A stretch of DNA of 64,000 bases from Allodiplogaster sudhausi (GCA_945643635.1 CALZFC010000251.1:3067501-3131500); one strand, 5' to 3'; numbered from the stretch's first letter, positions 12,149 to 26,290 are shown. Notes: a model not told the origin generated them from the sequence alone. Translations and numbers: made by a program.

Positions 12149-12819
12149 CCTCCCTCTCAAGGCATCATATAAGACACCACGGGCTCATTGTGCCAGATCG
12201 CTCCGCATTTCTCACGTTCTCACAGCCTGACATGCCATTTTATAGATAAATTAAAGAGTTCATTAAGCACATGAAACGAGAGCACACCTCTGCTCTGACC
12301 AAATGAGCATTGGTCTCTCTCACTGTCTGATTCTCTCTCTCATACTTCATCGTTCTCTCACATTCTACTCTGCTCTTTCACACACTCTCTCAACCTCTCC
12401 CTCTCTCTATCCCTCTCTCTCTCCTTCTCTCTCTAACATATATAGCTCGCAAACTGACAGACATGTATGCATCTCTTCATCATGAGTGGTACAGATAAAA
12501 AAATAATATCGTAAATCCTATCTGGTCATTTACTACAAATGCGCCAAATAAACATTGACATTGTGCATATTATGCTGCTTGAGCAATCTCAGCGCCGCAA
12601 CCGGTGGTATTCCTGGCATCTTTCCGTATAAATTAATGCAGGCCTCCCGTTACAGTGGTTCGCATGGAAGGAATAAGCCACTAATCAAATATTGTTTCTT
12701 TTCGGGAATTGCCGCCCTTTATTGACAGGCAGAGTTTTTTTCTGTCCTTCAACCACGTTCTCCTCTGGTTCGACTCGACCTTCGCTTTCTCCATCTGACT
12801 CTTCCTCATCTTCTATCTC

Positions 12820-13105
12820 CTTCAGCTTCTCTCTCTCTCTCATTCTCATTTTCCCTAACTCTCTTTCTCTTTCACTCGCTCTCTCTCTCTCTACCCTTCT
12901 TACTCTCTCTCTCTCTCTCTCTCTTCTCTCTATCTCTCTCGCTTCTCACTCTCTTGCTTCCTCTCATTGACTCTCTTTCTCTTTCTCTCCCTTTCTCTTT
13001 CTCTTTCACTTTCTCTCTCTCTCTAACCTTCTTACTCTCTTTCTCTTACTCTCTTACTCTCTCTCCCTCTCTCCCTCTCTCACTCTCACACTCTCTCGCT
13101 ATCTC
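12820..13105. repeat. CT-rich degenerate microsatellite block
   Basis: About 290 bp of CTCT with scattered TTT, CAC and CTTACT interruptions, ending at the acceptor of the candidate exon at 13110. Confidence 0.85.
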
Positions 13106-13109
13106 CTAG

Positions 13110-13240
13110 TGCCCCGATACGAATAACCCAGACACATCCCACGAGTGTCGCGTGTCCACTCGAATCCGCCACCGGGCCGACCCGGAGGAGATTCAATTCG
13201 ACGCACTCGGAGAAATGTCATGCTTCCATCATCAGTCCGG
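13110..13240 (+). CDS. Candidate coding exon, unassigned
   Basis: CT-rich sequence ending ATCTCCTAG leads into a GC-rich open segment (CPDTNNPDTSHECR, then STRIRHRADPEEIQFDALGE). Its codon composition resembles the true exons of the channel gene. No good donor of matching phase was found: GAAAT/GTCATG at 13216 is one option. The right boundary is therefore uncertain. No family was recognised. It lies in the long interval between the exons at 6-8 kb and the channel start at 18 kb and may be an alternative exon. Confidence 0.3.
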
Positions 13241-13525
13241 GCATAACACACCCTCTCTCTCTCTCTCTCGCTCTCTCTCTCTCTATCCCTCTATCTCTCT
13301 TTCTCTCTATCTGCCTTTGTCTCTCTCTCACCCTCTCCCCCTTTATCTCTCTCTCTCTCTCGTTCCCTCTCTTTCTTTCTCTCTTTCCATCCCCTTCTCG
13401 CTCGCTCCCCTCTCTTTACGTCTTGCTCTCTATCTTGCACTCTCCATCTCTCTCTCCCGCTCCCTCTCCCTCTCCCCTTTCTATAACTGTCTCCCACTCC
13501 CTTTACCTCTCTCCTTCCATTTCAG

Positions 13526-13551
13526 GATCTCTCTTCCCTGGGAAACAACAT
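13526..13551 (+). CDS. Candidate micro-exon
   Basis: CCATTTCAG, then 26 bases, then a strong donor AT/GTAAGC. It is paired with another short GC-rich segment at 13700-13729 (CCACCAG before, CCG/GTTAAG after; SPFYEHKMLP in one frame). Splice grammar is good but the coding frame is unresolved. Confidence 0.25.
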
Positions 13552-13729
13552 GTAAGCGTTGACTTTTGTATCTCATGGCCAGTCGTTATTTTCTTTTGCT
13601 TTCCTCGCGCGGACCAGTCTTTCGCCTCCACTCGTTTGCAACTCCAAATATGAGAAATCGTATTTCTAAGATTTTTTTATTATTTGTATCTGCCACCAGT
13701 CCCCCTTCTACGAGCACAAAATGTTGCCG

Positions 13730-14638
13730 GTTAAGTGAGCCTGGAGAGCCTGGAAAGAAGCTTTCATAAAGGTCAATTTTAAATGTTTGCGTGCGGTATA
13801 AGATTTCTCTTTTTCACAGAAAAGATTAAAGTACTCCCATTTTGATCCTCGGATACACACAAATCCTTAGGCATGTACGTAGCTTGGATAGGTGGACCGG
13901 GGGAAAGTATGGTTAGAGGAAGATACAAAATGAAAAGGGCAGGAAAATTGATATTGTAGGCGGCTGAATAAGCCTCGAGGTCAATATGGAAATGGGACTG
14001 ATCTGAGAAAGCGGATAAGTACATATGTATGACATATAATGCACGACCCAACGACTGACGCTGAGGACATAATTTCTTTTTTTTGGTCTAAAAAGTTTGT
14101 TAGCATTTATAAGCTTTTCAATATGTTAAGAAGCCCTTTTCTTTCTCATGAATCTACTTATGATTAGTCACACAATCTCGAATCGTCTTAAGGAAGAACG
14201 AGAGCATATACGAGCCAAACTCCTCCTTAAAATCCCCTCTTCCCGATTCATCCAGCTTTAGGGAGAACAGGGCTCGTGAACCTGCGACAATTTAAGCCTT
14301 CTCCTCAATTAATATACATTTAAACCGCCCGGTGGTTTTAGCGTGCTTTTACTCTACTTTACAAATCTTTCTCTCCGCAGAGACGCTCATCACTCGGAAT
14401 CGCCTTGTCGAAATATCTTTTTGTTTGAGAATCTTCGACGAATTAAACGGTAATTTGCATGTTTTCATACGCGTAAGATGAATAAAATAATGCGGCGCCG
14501 ATTTGTCTTTTTCTTTGTCTGAATAGTCAGAAATGTGCAAAAGTATGGAGAGGAGATCAAAAAAACATGTAAGTATAAATGTGTGCAGATTGTAGTCTCT
14601 GCTGCCTCACGTTGCATAGGTATTTGTTGATGTGCTGC

Positions 14639-14724
<86 letters not shown>

Positions 14725-14820
14725 CCTCAGGATATCCGAGAAGCATATTCATCGGCCTTTTTCCTCGCCAAGGGCTTCTTATTCGTTCGCTCTCCTGCTC
14801 TCATTCAACACACATATATT

Positions 14821-14861
<41 letters not shown>

Positions 14862-17800
14862 ATCTTTCTCTCTCTCGCTCTCTCCCTCACTTTTCCCCTC
14901 GCTCCTTCTAAAGGCAATTCGACACGTGTGCAGCATACGTAGAAACGGCATTGTAGAGCAATTAGCGAGACGAAGGAAGCGCAACAACTAAATCTTCTTC
15001 TTTTTCTTCTCTTTATCCTCTCGCCCGGTCAAAATGGGGCACTTTAACGTTGACCGATTCTCTCGAATTTCCCGCCTTCAGTCAATCTGTCCGAAAGACT
15101 CTTTATATTTTGAAATCTGTCTGTTTTGAGCAATAGATAGCTTTTTTTAATGCTCTTAAAAATACTGTATTAGTTTCTGGAGTCTTTTAAAGCACAAAAA
15201 TCCCCCAAAAAAGTTCTTGTAGAGATGTTTTTGGATTTTTTTCATCCCGAACGCCCACAGTTCAAGATAAAACTCTAACAGAAAGAAAGTCCGTGAAGCG
15301 TTCTGTCTACATACATACATAATGCCGCTTACCATTAGTTCCGTGTTCGATTCACCCTCGGGGACATAGTTTTGCGAAGTTTTCTAGACATGCGAAAAAA
15401 AAATCTCGAACCGTACATGTATGCATGCGTAGAAATGCTGTTGTTGAAAGCGATGCGATAATCCTGGTAATGCAATCAACAATGTTTTCAGCTGTGGGCG
15501 ATATTTTCTTGCCCGCAATACAAAATGCGAGTCACGATTGTACAATTTGGCTTCATTTCTTTTTTTCGTTGAATATTTCTCTTTCACTAGATATGACACC
15601 TAGACGTTTCCTTTGTTAATGTTCTTTAAACGTTTTCTTTTTGTTCGCCATCTCCTTTCGAATTCCGTCTTCTTTCCATTAGCCATCGTCGATTACTGAG
15701 ATCCAAGCGAATACCCATCCACTTTGCATACATTCTTTTGCTGCTCTCCTCTACCTCGCCAGACATTCTCAACATTAATTAACGACCACGTTATTTATTT
15801 ATCTATTCATTTATTTATTTATTTATTATTCAAATACTAACCTAATAATTATCATTATTAATTATTATTACTAAAAATGTCATGCGCTTAAATACGTGCG
15901 TACTTATGCCGTAATTTCATGGTGTTAAAAGAAAATCATTGCCTTTTGAATGTCAAGGCTTTTTCGTGATTTCGAATTTTTTGATGCATCGCTGAGATCA
16001 TGAAAAATCTTATTAAATAATGTAATAACCATTATAATACAACGGCTTGCATTAAAATTCTAAATTTTAATGACGATTTAGCACAATCTTGTCTATTCAT
16101 TTTAAGATTGGAAATACGAATTTGTATAGTATGCATTTGTTTAGCTCGAATTCATCGTCTTCACAATCAGCCCCGAATTGCAACAACGCCATTTTGTAGG
16201 AAAAAGCTTCAAGAAATCCACATGTCTCTTCTAAAACACTTTTTTTTTAAATTTAAAGTTATTTTCTTGTTTTCTAGCGATAAAACTACTTAAATCTTAT
16301 TTCATAACTTATTGGCTCCAATGATTTGCTAAGGTCGAACAGATTTTTGATCTACTTTTATTGAAACATTAACGGGATGCACCCATTTTCTATCTTCTTC
16401 CTTGTCGGCTCCTTTCTTAACCCCTAGCCTCTCACTTAGACCACCCTCTTTCTCAGAAGATCCCCGCGGACCCTTCCTCCCCCTCCCTTTGGCCAAGCTT
16501 CTCCTCACCCCCTCCTTCCTGCGCCTTTTTCAGAACTCGCGCAGCACACATACTTGCGCTCAATCTGATTATTATTTGATGTGCCTTGCATTTCTTTCTT
16601 CCCCCTTTCACTCTCTCTCTCTTTTCCTTCTCTCTCTCCCTCGCTTTCGTTGTCTGCTTCCTCTCTATCAACTCGAATCTATCGGACATGCCCCGAGAAC
16701 TGAATCACTTCGCATCTTACTAGTCGTCTTATCTCTATTCATTCTCTCTTCAATCCTCTCTCATTTTTTTCATTTTTCGCTCTCGCTCATTTTCTCTCTC
16801 GCTCTTTTCTTTTTCTCTCTCTCTCTAGCACTCTCTCTCTCTCATTCCTTCCTCTCTCTCTCTCACTCTCCCTCTTTTCTCTCCCTCCCTCTAACTCCCC
16901 TCCCCCCACATCTCCTCCTACTCTGCCCTTCTGAACCGCCTGCTCCCGTTCTCCATACTTGAAAACTTGCACTTTCCCTAGTCCTACTTGGATTTTATGT
17001 TTTCCTGCCTGCAAGAGGTCCCAAAATGTCTTCGCATGATTTTCCAACATTCTCTTCCTCCGCATCGTCTGATTACCTTTTTTCTTTCCTCTCTTTCACT
17101 CTCTTCATTTCTCTTTCCTCTCTCCCCTATCTGCTCTCTTTCTCTTTCTCTCTCCTTATCTCCTCTTTCCCTCTCTATCTCTCCATCTCCTCCTATTTCT
17201 CTCTACGTCTCTCTCGCTCTCTCCCAATCCTTCTCTATCTCTCATCTCTGTTAGCACCGAGAACACGTCACTCTTCAGCTGTGCATTCACGCTAAATCTG
17301 ATTCTTATTTTTTTGGCGAAAAAAATCACATTTCAACTTATGTTCCCACCATTTGTGCCGACACTTTTATTACTGCCTTCGATACTTCCTCTCTCTCTTT
17401 CTCTTTCTTTCTCTTAACCCTTTCTCTCTCTCTCTATCCATCTCTCTCTTTAGATCTTTAGTTTTACGTTTAAGCTCGTCTCCCTATCCTATCGATATAC
17501 ATATCTCATTCTAATCTTTTCCTCATAAATTTATCCACATCATATGGTTAGCGGCTATTTCGACCCGTCTTACAATATACATATGTACATATGAATTCTT
17601 GTCATTGCACATTCACGATTAGCCCTATGATTTCAAATGATGTGGAATCGGAATTAGAGAAAAATCGTTAATTAAAGATCACAGAGACACATTTGCTTTT
17701 CTGAATCATTTGAACCTAAAAACCACACGGTCTCTTTCTGATAAATATATTTGTCGCGTAAATAAGGCAATCAGCACTATCCTATTTCATTCTTTTAATG

Positions 17801-18028
17801 TATATTATCAGCATGTAAAGTACTTTACCTTTACATTTGGACTTTTTCTATTTCTCTCTCTCCATTTCTCTCCCACTCTATCTTGCCCTCTCTCTCTCTC
17901 TCGATTTCACTTATGTATTTGTTCATTATGAACTCTTGTCGCCTTTTCTCCGGTATCCGTTTACATCTTTTCTGACATGAGTAAAACACACCTCCTCCAG
18001 GAATTCCCGTGCAATTCTGGTGCTACAG
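13730..18028. other. Microsatellite-rich interval, no supported gene
   Basis: GA tract at 14641-14724, CT tracts at 14820-14895, 16600-16900 and 17090-17250, and an ATTT-type repeat at about 15793-15830. Several ORFs of 60-190 codons exist but are low-complexity or AT-driven. If the exons at 5-8 kb belong to the channel gene, this is part of a very long intron. Confidence 0.6.
14641..14724. repeat. (GA)n microsatellite with a nearby (CT)n
   Basis: About 84 bp of GA, followed 100 bp later by CT (14820-14890). Confidence 0.9.
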
Positions 18029-18046
18029 TACGCCTTGTCGCGTGCG

Positions 18047-18359
18047 ATGAGTGCCTTCGCTTCCCGGCGTCCTTCTTCAGTCGCCTTTGACATGTTGTCT
18101 ACGCCGTCGACGTCGCCGGCCTCCTCTAGGCATCATACAGTAACCGCGGCCACCGGCGGTGACAGTGTCCCGGAGCGAGTGAGAGGGGATACGGTAGGGG
18201 GGTCGGCAGCGGCTGGATTGGCAAGTGACGACTGGATAGCGGCGCCGCAGCGGCTGATCCAGCCAGCGAGCACGCCGAAGAGGAGAGACTCGGCGATTCA
18301 GGAGGTTTACTTTCGCTCGCTCACGCTCTCTCGCGCTCTGTTTCCCTCTCTCGCGCTCT

Positions 18360-18390
<31 letters not shown>

Positions 18391-20304
18391 GCTCTCTCGC
18401 GCTCTATCTCTCTCTCTCGCGCTCTCACTAACTCGCCCTAAGTCTCTCTAATTCTCTCACTCTCTCTCACCGTGCTCTATCTTTAATTCTCCGTATTAGT
18501 CCTTTCACTCTTTCACTTTCTCTTTCTCTCTCTGCGCTCTCATTGCCTTTCGCACATTTTCACGACCATTCAATGTCTCCTCATTCCGGTATGAATATGA
18601 TTTCTTGTCAGTCCTACATAGGGACAGCTGGTTTTGCCTGTTTCATTGATTCGTAAGGATCATGGGATGCGATCAGAATTACCGATTCGCTACACTGATA
18701 ATTAGTTTCAAGATTTCTGTCGAGGTCTTGCCCCTGATTGTGAATGAAAAAAGGAAGGCGGTGGAGTTCAAGAATCCTGCATTTGGCTTTTTTTACTTTA
18801 CAGTGTTTTTTTTTGTAAGTTTTCTTAAAATTAACAGTTCTATAGTTTTTTTTAATACTTGTGGATTTAAAATTGTAGTAAGCATGTAAGCAAGATGTTC
18901 CAGGGCATTTTCTTTTCCATTTTGTGGGAGAAAAATGTTAGCATATTTATGTGCATACATACATTATTCTTTTTAATTTTTTTTTAGAAATTAGTAATTA
19001 TATATTTTTAATTAATTAATTAATCAATTAATTAATTGCTTTAAATTCCTTCAAGGTGAGCGCCGACTTCCTGCGCCTGAACGGCAGTCGGCAACAGTTC
19101 CGGAATCTGCTGTCGACGAGGAAGAAGCTCGGCTCGCTGCCGCCCGCCTACACGCGCATCGACTACAGTCACGAGAGTCTCGACTCGAATGGTGAGGAGG
19201 AGGGAAGAGGCCGAAAAAACTCACGTTTGAATTCGCGCCCTTTTTGCCTGAGACACAGGGAACATGTGCTTTGAGAGAAGCCACATCAATATGTAGTTGG
19301 AGGAAAAAAAGTAAAAAATATATATTTTCACGGTTGAGCATCGTGCTCAATCGTCAAAATCTTTTTTTTAAAATAATTTATTACTGAAATAGTTAACAGC
19401 CTGGACCAAGTAGCACAAGGAAAGCAAACAATACAATGAAAGTAATTACTATATAATACAATTATTATAGGAGGCGTCTTTTTCGAGCCCTCAATCTTAC
19501 CATTAGGGATTATGTATACAAATATGCAGCTGAAATTGTCGAAACTTTATGGACAAAAATGAAAGGAACGAAGATTCTGCTCTACGCTTTATAATAATTA
19601 CGATGTCTTAAAAAAGCGACAGAAATGGCACACCACATCGTAGATGACGTCAGAGGAGGGGGAATAGTGAGAGAAGGAAGAAAAGAAAGAGAGGGAGGAA
19701 GAGACAGAGAGAGAGGGAGAGGAAGAAAGAGAGAGAGAGAAAGAGAAAGAGAGAATCCACCCAAACACGCCGATTAGAGCAACAGTGTTGCTTGTCCTCG
19801 CGGCCTTCTACGACAGAATCGCTTACGCCTACCCTCCAAGAAAGAAAGCGGAAAGAAAAAAGAAAAGAGATGAAGATGGGGAAGACAAAAATGGGGGCGC
19901 TCTCGGCACCGCGTCTGAGATCTGAACCCCCCACGAAGACAATGGTTGGCAGGGAAATGTTACAGAGGAGAGAGGAAAGAGTGAGAGACAGAGAGAGACT
20001 GAGAGAGTGAGAGATAGCTAGACAGGGATAGAGAGAGAGATGGAGAGAAGGAGAGAGAATGAGAGACAGTCAGACAGAGAATGAGATATAGAGAGAAACT
20101 GAGCTCAACGTTGAAGTTGCCTCGTTGTCAAGGATCTCGCCGTCGGAAGCACGAAGTTGTTAAGGAATGTAGGCAGAGTCTTTAGTAGAGAAGGCATGTA
20201 GTTGAAGAGGGCAGAGAGGATTATGGAAGTGAGAGAGAGAGTTAGAGAGAGAGAAAGAAAGATAAAAGGCAATCGCAGTTCTCGGTATCCATGTATGTAT
20301 ATAG

Positions 20305-20338
<34 letters not shown>

Positions 20339-20974
20339 AGAGAGAGAGAGTGAAAGACAGCGAGGGTGAGAAAGATAGAGAAAGACAGTGAAAGACAGTG
20401 AGAGAGAGTGAGAGAGAGAGAAAGAGAGACAATGAAGGAAGGCTGTACCAAAGGCCTTATGACCTGCATCATCCTCTTGTAAGCTATGACCAAGCTGACT
20501 GTGGCAAATATGTTTGACACGTAAGAATTGTAGTAAGAATTGTGCCAACATTTATCGGCTATAATCATCAATCTCCATTTGTATTGGATATTCTCATTTA
20601 TCTTCATCTGTCGCATTTCCTTGCAAATCACTCTTTTTCCATCAAAAAAGTCAGCAAAATCACATAGTATATATCAGCTGGATTGGTCAAATAATATTAT
20701 TTCTAGTTTTATTTTTAATTGTATCAATCGATGCAAGCATGATAGTAGCAATTTTTATCAAATTCAACTAGTCTTTTATGTATTGTCGCCACATGAAAAC
20801 TGCCTGTGATAGTCAACAAAAATTTTATTTTTTTTTATTGTGTGGTCTGTTGCATTCTAAATATAAGAAGGCATCAAAATGTTCATATCACGTCTCTGGA
20901 CTTCATACATTTTTTTTTGTTATTTTGCTTTACCCAGCCGTATTGACATAAGCCTCTCTCACTTATTCACCTGT

Positions 20975-21006
<32 letters not shown>

Positions 21007-21061
21007 CTTCTCTCGCTGTCTCACTCTCTGATTCTCTCACTTTCTTTCTCCATCACTCTCT

Positions 21062-21099
<38 letters not shown>

Positions 21100-21301
21100 G
21101 AATGTCTTGATTTATCCGCTCGTCATCACCAACAACTTGTCATATCATGAATGTCGTCTATCGACGGCATTCATAAAACGCTTTACGCTGCCTTTTCCTA
21201 TTGTGTGCCTTGCAGAGAGATATGTTTAGAGACTGAGAGATAGGTGAGAGATAGATAGTGAGAGAAGGGAGAGAGAGCAGAGAAAGAGAGAGAGGGGGAA
21301 G

Positions 21302-21345
<44 letters not shown>

Positions 21346-24300
21346 AGATAAAGAGGGAGGGAGGGAGTGAGAGAGAAGAGAAAGATGGAGAGAGAGGGAG
21401 AGCGAGAGAGAGGTGAGAGGATGAGCAGAAAAGAAGAGGTAACTCAATGGGAAACAAAGGCAAACACTTGGAAATGTGAGTCTAAAAGGCGCGAATAAAA
21501 AGGTTTCATCCATCTCATCCCCCCTCTGTTGTATCGGATGTGTTCAGGGGTACCCAGAAAGAGAGAGAAGCTTGTTGCGAGGCTGGGGCAGGTAGAAGAT
21601 CGCACATACCTCAGGGCTTTTTTATTCTTTCTATACATGTACATACATGTGTATTGTTATTTTTCGCTTTTTTTGTAGCCGATTTTCACGCATTTTTAAT
21701 TCACTAGATTTCTATAGACAGCCGGCTGTCTCCTTATTTTTCATTTAAAAAAAACAAGCGTAAAATGTCTAGCAACATGTATTGAAGAAGAGATGATAGG
21801 GATGAGGTGAGAGAGAGAGAGAGAGAGAGCGGAAGAGAGAGAGGGAGAGAGAGGGAGAGATGGAGAGAGAGAGCTTGAATCTAAAAGGCTTTGAAAGAAG
21901 TGATAAAAGAACCACACGCCACCCGGAAGAGAGCGCTCTATTCAATGCAAGATATTCGCTGATATCTCCTTATATCCCCTTGAAATCCCCGCCGCCTTGT
22001 GTTTATCCTTCTCTCTCTCTATCTCTCTCTCGCTCACTTTTTCGCTCTCTCTCTCTCTCTAATTCTCTAAACCACTCTTTCTGTCGTCTCTCTCTCTCTC
22101 TCTGTCCCTATCCACTGATCTCCCTTTCAAGCCCTCCTTACCTATGATGTATAATTCTGACAACGCTGTTAACGAATGATAATATACATTAAGTGAGCGT
22201 ATCATCATGTATCTACTTTTTACCTTTCTTACACTATAATTTTAAGAGCCATCATCATGCTACTTACATACATCTTAAGCTCTTTTCACTGTGTATTCGC
22301 CTGCCTCGGCAATACGAAGCCAAACGTTATTGATCTCAGAGCTAGTACTTCTCGCTTGCCACCAGCACACTATACTTAATTTTTCGTTCTCCAACATATT
22401 TGCGCTCCTTTTCGAAAAGTGTCTTCACAGCATTTGTTTCAATATAATAATAATAATCACTTATAAGTTCAACTTGCAAGATATACAGCTGCTATTGTGA
22501 GAGAGAAAGAAGGGGGAAGATTCTTCTTTTTAGTGTGTTCATGAATGAATACGAATTAACGGCCCGGAAAGGAGGCTTATAGAAATAAAGAAAAATTGAG
22601 CTCTTTTTAAAGTAGGCGCGCCCATTGCAAACTAACTTCCGCCGTTCCCATGGATCTGAAAAAGTTATCCGAGGTGTGCATGTGAAAGCGAGCAAGAACA
22701 TGTCCATGGATAGATGCGAGGTTCGTTCGGAACGCTTCCAATTTCGTATAATTCGCACTTCTGGATCCTCCGCTGATCTCTTGGACAGCGGAAATCTCTT
22801 AATCTTGATATGTATGTTCATACAAATGAGCGCGCCCATGACCACAAATCAAGTGTTCGCCTAATCATTACCTACTGCATACAGCAAGAATTCATTGAAA
22901 CTTATTCTCTTTTTATAGGGAAGTTTTTAGTTGAAAAATAAATAAATAAAAACATTTCCAAACAAATTAAGTATGTCGCAACAACTAAAAAAATACTATG
23001 AACAAATTTGCATATTTGAATTATATTGCATATGTACATGCATATCTGTATCTTTTTCGTTCATCACGCCATTTCAAACCCACTTGATTGCTAATCTCGT
23101 GCGCTATTTTTTGCTTGTATCCCTTTTCCTGATCATTATTCTATCCGACTTGTATGTCCCAGCTTATCTTTTTTCATCTCTGTCACTCGATGTCCTCTCT
23201 CTCACTCAATTCCTCACTCAACTACTCTCTCTCTCTCTCTCTGTCTCAAGTATCCTTCAGCTATGTCTCTCTACTCTCTCTCTCAATCTCTTTCTTTCTT
23301 CTCTCTCTCTCTCTCTTTTTCTCTATTACTCTCTGTCTCTCCCTGTCGCTTCCCCTCTACTACTCGTTCTCCTTCTCTCTATTCTCCCTCTATCTCTTTC
23401 TCTCTACCTCCCTCTCTCTCTCTCCTCACCTGATTGTGAGATGGCCCTGGGCAGTCGTCCCGCCACAGCGCGTCTTCTCTCCCGTCACCCGGCCGCCTCC
23501 TCTCCTCCCAGCCTCCTCGCCGACTGCCATCGCAGAAAGAAGAGCAGCGCAGCCACCACCAATGGATTCGCACTCCTCCACCAAACAGCGGATTCATCGA
23601 CAAGCCCCTATCACACTGAACTACTTCACCGTTCGTATATCGCAGAAACACACCAAAATTCATATTCGCAGAAACACACCAAAAACACAGTATAATTCAA
23701 AATGAATCGCTTTTCAACAACTTTTCATGAAACGCTTTTCATTGCAATATGTCTATATCTGTATATACATATACATATGTAAGTACTATTGATATGGAGC
23801 ATTAATGTGAGATATGAGTGCGCTTGTACTTCATTCACATGACCCAGCTTCTGTTTTCTCTCTCTCTCCGGTATCCCTGGAGAATACGTCTGTCTTTGTC
23901 TTTTTTTGTGGCTTGAATGTGCTTCAAACAGAGTTTTGAAAAGAAAAGAAAAAAATTGTTGGCATTGGCTTAAGCAATATGTATCCTTAATGTTTATTGA
24001 TTGACTATAAATACACTTTGAAACATGCCGGATGAGGCACGCATCAAAAAATATCTTACCAAAATACTGTCTTACCAAAATACGGTTTTAAAAAACGATT
24101 TCCACGCTCCACCAAAATACGGTTTTACCAAATTACGATCCTCCAAAGTACTGTCTTAGAAAAATATGAGTCTCCAAAAATACAAAATACGGCCCCATTC
24201 AGCTCCGACTCGTATCGCCGCGGGCGCCGCCTACGGGGGCCCCGTCATTACGGTCGAGGACACGGGCGGCTCGCAGCTCAAGCTCAATCGCGTCAAGACA

Positions 24301-24958
24301 TCAACGGCGTCGTCGCTGCACGAATCGCAGGTCAGCGAAATCGGAGTTGATAAGAACATTTGATTGGATTTCCCAAAGTCTCATATTTAATTTCGCGGTT
24401 ACACTCCTTTTTCTTGTTAAAATTGTGTAGTCTTTTTAATATAAAAATGGAGACCGGTAGTTTTCATTTGCCACTGCCAAGTAAAAGAAAATGAGCAATG
24501 ATGAGAAGGCGACGTCGTATTCAATATATTTAAAATTAGCTCTAACCATCCTGAGATATGTATGTTTGTTCGTTATCGAAAATAGTTTGATTTTTAGCAA
24601 CAGTATTTGGTTTTTTTAAATATAAGAAAAATGGAACCAACATACAAATGGACACATGTAGTTTTCATTTATCATCACCAAATAACTGCGCCTTTCATAA
24701 TTGAACTGCGATAATCGAAGAGTGTCGGGTCGGTGCGAATGAAAAGAAGCTAGCTCATACCATCTTAAATCTATCTCGGTTACTGATCATTAATATTTTG
24801 ATTTTCTCTCCCTACAGTAATCCCCTTCAGAAGTCGTCGTTTGACCGTGGCGCGTCCGCCGTGACAACACTCTGCTTCGCTGAGAGTAATGGATCGACCG
24901 GAGGCGGAGGCGGCGGACACGCATCCACCACGCATAACTTCAAGCGGAACAACAGCCG
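18047..24958 (+). CDS. kcnl: SK channel: cytosolic N-terminal exons (5)
   Basis: Five exons encode about 277 residues of low-complexity, Ser/Pro/Gly-rich sequence. Exon 1 starts MSAFASRRPSSVAF. Exon 2 (19056-19191) reads VSADFLRLNGSRQQFRNLL and ends at SN. Exon 3 (23455-23634) is Pro-rich and ends ITLNYFTV. Exon 4 (24203-24330) carries PVITVEDTGGSQLKLNR. Exon 5 (24831-24958) has a run of six Gly and ends FKRNNSR. Exon 3 has an alternative acceptor 14 bases upstream, but only the TGGGCAG acceptor keeps phase with exon 2. SK N-termini are poorly conserved, so these are placed by phase and composition, not by homology. Confidence 0.7.
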
Positions 24959-25826
24959 GTAGAGTCTTTCTCTCTCTCTCTATTTCTCTGCCTCTCTCTC
25001 CCTGTCTGCATCTCTTTCACTGTTTCTCTCTCTCCTACTTTCCTTCTCTCTTCCTTATTCACATTCGTTCGCTCCTCTCTCTCTGCCTTCACCTCTATGT
25101 TCTTTTCTATCTCTCTGCCTCTTCCTCTCTCTCTCCCTCTCTCTCTCTCTCCCTCTCTCTCCCTCTCTCTCTCTCTCCCTCTCTCTCTCTCTCAGCTACG
25201 GCGTCCCGGTCGACTCGAATGCAGTGAAGTTAGTCTACCGCGTGCGCTCGGAACGCCTCGCAGCGCGCGTCCGCATCATGGATCGCGCGCTCGTGCTCGC
25301 ATTGCTTGGTTAGCCAAAAGAAGAAGATGAAGAGAATTGTTACGCTAGGCAGTACATGTAAGCAAAAGAAGAAGCAGATGATTAGTTATGCCAGGAAGAA
25401 CTATCAATGTTTCAATTAATTGTAACATCTCGCATATGACAATACACGAAGAGAGATTACAAAGTATGCTAACAATACGATAACTGATAGATTACCAAGA
25501 AAAATAAATAAATAAATCAATTAATTTTAATAAATCATTAACTTCCTCGTCTCAGGCGTCATCGTCATGATCGTCGATGGCGAGATCACGGGGCAGCAGT
25601 TCTGGGGTATCAATAAGGTAGGCAGCCTTCTTTCTCTCTCTCTCTCTGTCTCTCTCTCTCTCTTCCCCCCCTCTCTCTCTCTCTCTCTCTCTCTTTCTAT
25701 CGCTCTCGCTCTCGCTCTCTCTTCCATTTTCTCTCTATCTACATCTCATCTCTCCGTCCAATTCTTTCTTCTCTCACTCTATCCCTTCTTCTCTCCGTCT
25801 TTCTTCTCTCTTTCTCTCATCCTATT

Positions 25827-25859
<33 letters not shown>

Positions 25860-25992
25860 TCAGTCTCATCCAATCTCTCTGATGCTGCGCACCTTCGAAC
25901 TGCTGACGACCATCGTTCTTCTCACTCAGATCGTACTCTATCATCATAACGAAATAATGGTTAATACAGCTATCTTTCTTTGTGTGTTATCT

Positions 25993-26031
<39 letters not shown>

Positions 26032-26250
26032 TGCTGTCTCTCTTCATTTACTCATGTCTGACAATCTTTTGCCGACTTTCTCTCTCTCTCTCTCTCCCTC
26101 TCTCCACTCTCTTACCTTCCTTCCAGCTTGATCTGGTCGACTGCGGAGCGGATGACTGGCGCGTCGTGATGACCTCGGGACGCACAGTGCAATTTGCGAC
26201 GGAGTTACTGCTCTGTGCCTTCTGTCCAATGCCAGGTGAGAAACAGAGAG

Positions 26251-26290
<40 letters not shown>

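Noticed and set aside
13779..14051. 90-codon minus-strand ORF with mixed composition
   Set aside because: No recognisable domain, no flanking splice sites and AT-rich codon use unlike the confident exons.
15340..15370. tRNA B-box-like GTTCGATTC
   Set aside because: No A-box, acceptor stem or anticodon arm can be drawn around it. The similar GTTCGATTC at 46578 fails likewise.
16402..16962. 186-codon + strand ORF
   Set aside because: CT-rich low-complexity sequence with no splice or domain support.
22973..23705. Overlapping 240- and 183-codon ORFs
   Set aside because: Most is a CT tract. Only 23455-23634 is retained, as an SK exon, because its phase fits both neighbours.
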